Positions 63,605 through 64,000 of a DNA stretch of 64,000 bases are shown piece by piece. Source of the stretch: Gemmata massiliana (GTDB lineage: Bacteria; Planctomycetota; Planctomycetia; Gemmatales; Gemmataceae); assembly GCF_901538265.1 (NCBI RefSeq), contig NZ_LR593886.1, positions 7,151,738 through 7,215,737 on the forward strand, in the 5' to 3' direction. Both the position numbers and the translations under genes were made by a program. The notes under the pieces are model-generated. The model did no database searches. It saw only the letters and a list, made by a program, of their open reading frames with translations, and had not been told where the DNA came from. Positions within the stretch are counted from its first letter, which is position 1. Each line of letters opens with the position of its first letter.

Positions 63605-64000
63605 CGGTACATCTCAGAATCAATTGGGCGTGTTACGTCCGAGGCGCGCGACGAACGGAGGGCGGCCATTACACCGGCGCCCCAATCACCGACCCGGACG
63701 CAGTCAACTATGGAATGCGATATTCACACGAGCACTGTATTTTTCAGATAATGCAGTGCCCGCGCGTTCGGTGAATTCGCGCGCCCCAGGCTCCCGCTCC
63801 ACGCCGGCACGAGGCGACCGAGATGCGGGTCTCGTCGACCGCGTGCCCCTTGGGGTGTTTCTCGTAGAAGCGTCGTACCGTCCCGCGTCGTTGCACGCCG
63901 GAAACGGCAACGTAATCCGTGACCACCGGAAGTGCCGAGAACCCGATCGGGAGCGCGGTCACCGTCCGACAGTTACAGCCCTGGTGCGTGGGCACGAATC
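63605..64000. other. Right edge of the window; only a doubtful partial frame
   Basis: On the minus strand a frame is open from the edge to 63744 (product ending RRGAGAWGARIHRTRGHCII); it contains GFSALPVVTDYVAVSGVQRR and VRRFYEKHPKGHAVDETRIS. The composition is plausible for coding but no family is recognised and the start lies at or beyond the edge. I do not call a gene. Confidence 0.3.

Noticed and set aside
63744-63995. Partial gene at the right edge on the minus strand
   Set aside because: Open to the edge and possibly coding, but no family motif or start could be supported within the window.
1-64000. CRISPR arrays, rRNA genes, integrases or IS transposases
   Set aside because: None seen: no regularly spaced direct repeats with unique spacers, no rRNA motifs, no DDE or tyrosine recombinase signatures.

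Overview
The window looks like chromosome of a planctomycete close to Gemmata (Gemmataceae). It is GC-rich and carries several family hallmarks: two intact DUF1559 proteins with prepilin-type N-termini plus a relic of a third, WD40 and FG-GAP secreted proteins, an ECF sigma factor with a very long C-terminal extension, a FACACCRR-motif protein, and intergenic repeats of the CACCCGCTCGTTA and GGACAGGATTAACAGGAT types.

Layout. 1-5000: minus-strand envelope genes (WD40 protein running off the left edge, D,D-carboxypeptidase, small lipoprotein, DUF1559 pseudopilin). 5200-11650: a sigma-54 activator with a cysteine-bearing GAF domain is divergent from a plus-strand redox/detoxification operon (AhpD-like, DUF1348, DUF417/RclC-like, alpha/beta hydrolase, PPOX flavoprotein, then a SrpA-type catalase). 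Phased CGAAA repeats and a -24/-12-type promoter lie between them. 11950-15850: UvrA-like ABC ATPase and an ECF42-type sigma/YCII pair. 16100-19140: KDG kinase, KDPG aldolase, and TerC on the other strand. 19200-28600: giant ECF sigma, DUF4291, RidA-like, small secreted proteins, a frameshifted gene, a DUF1559 relic, and a pseudopilin translationally coupled to a PQQ-type sugar dehydrogenase. 28900-32000: OmpH/Skp, LpxC and a Gfo/Idh oxidoreductase (outer membrane and lipid A). 32000-44650: S9 peptidase, SGNH/FG-GAP protein, PrmC, terpene-cyclase-fold secreted protein, GT39 glycosyltransferase and many repeats. 44750-47125: a Ro60 (TROVE/vWA) gene preceded by four tandem tRNA-like RNAs. 47780-63600: chemotaxis block (CheX, CheY, CheB, a CheR-CheD fusion, four MCPs) interrupted by an alginate-export-type porin.

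Most notable system. Directly upstream of the Ro60 gene, on the same strand, are four non-identical RNA units. In each, the T-arm and the 3' acceptor strand come BEFORE the 5' acceptor strand and the D-arm, i.e. a circularly permuted tRNA body closed by a 6-10 nt linker. Each unit is flanked by a complementary pair of elements (GCGTACAAAC on the 5' side, GAACTTGTACGG on the 3' side) placed where the anticodon arm would be. I read these as an expanded YrlA-type Y RNA array that feeds Ro60. Two units mimic class I tRNAs; the other two mimic class II (Leu- and Ser-like) tRNAs with GNRA-capped variable arms.

Limits: all calls come from reading sequence and translations by eye. No searches or folding programs were run, and family names are from recognition of motifs.
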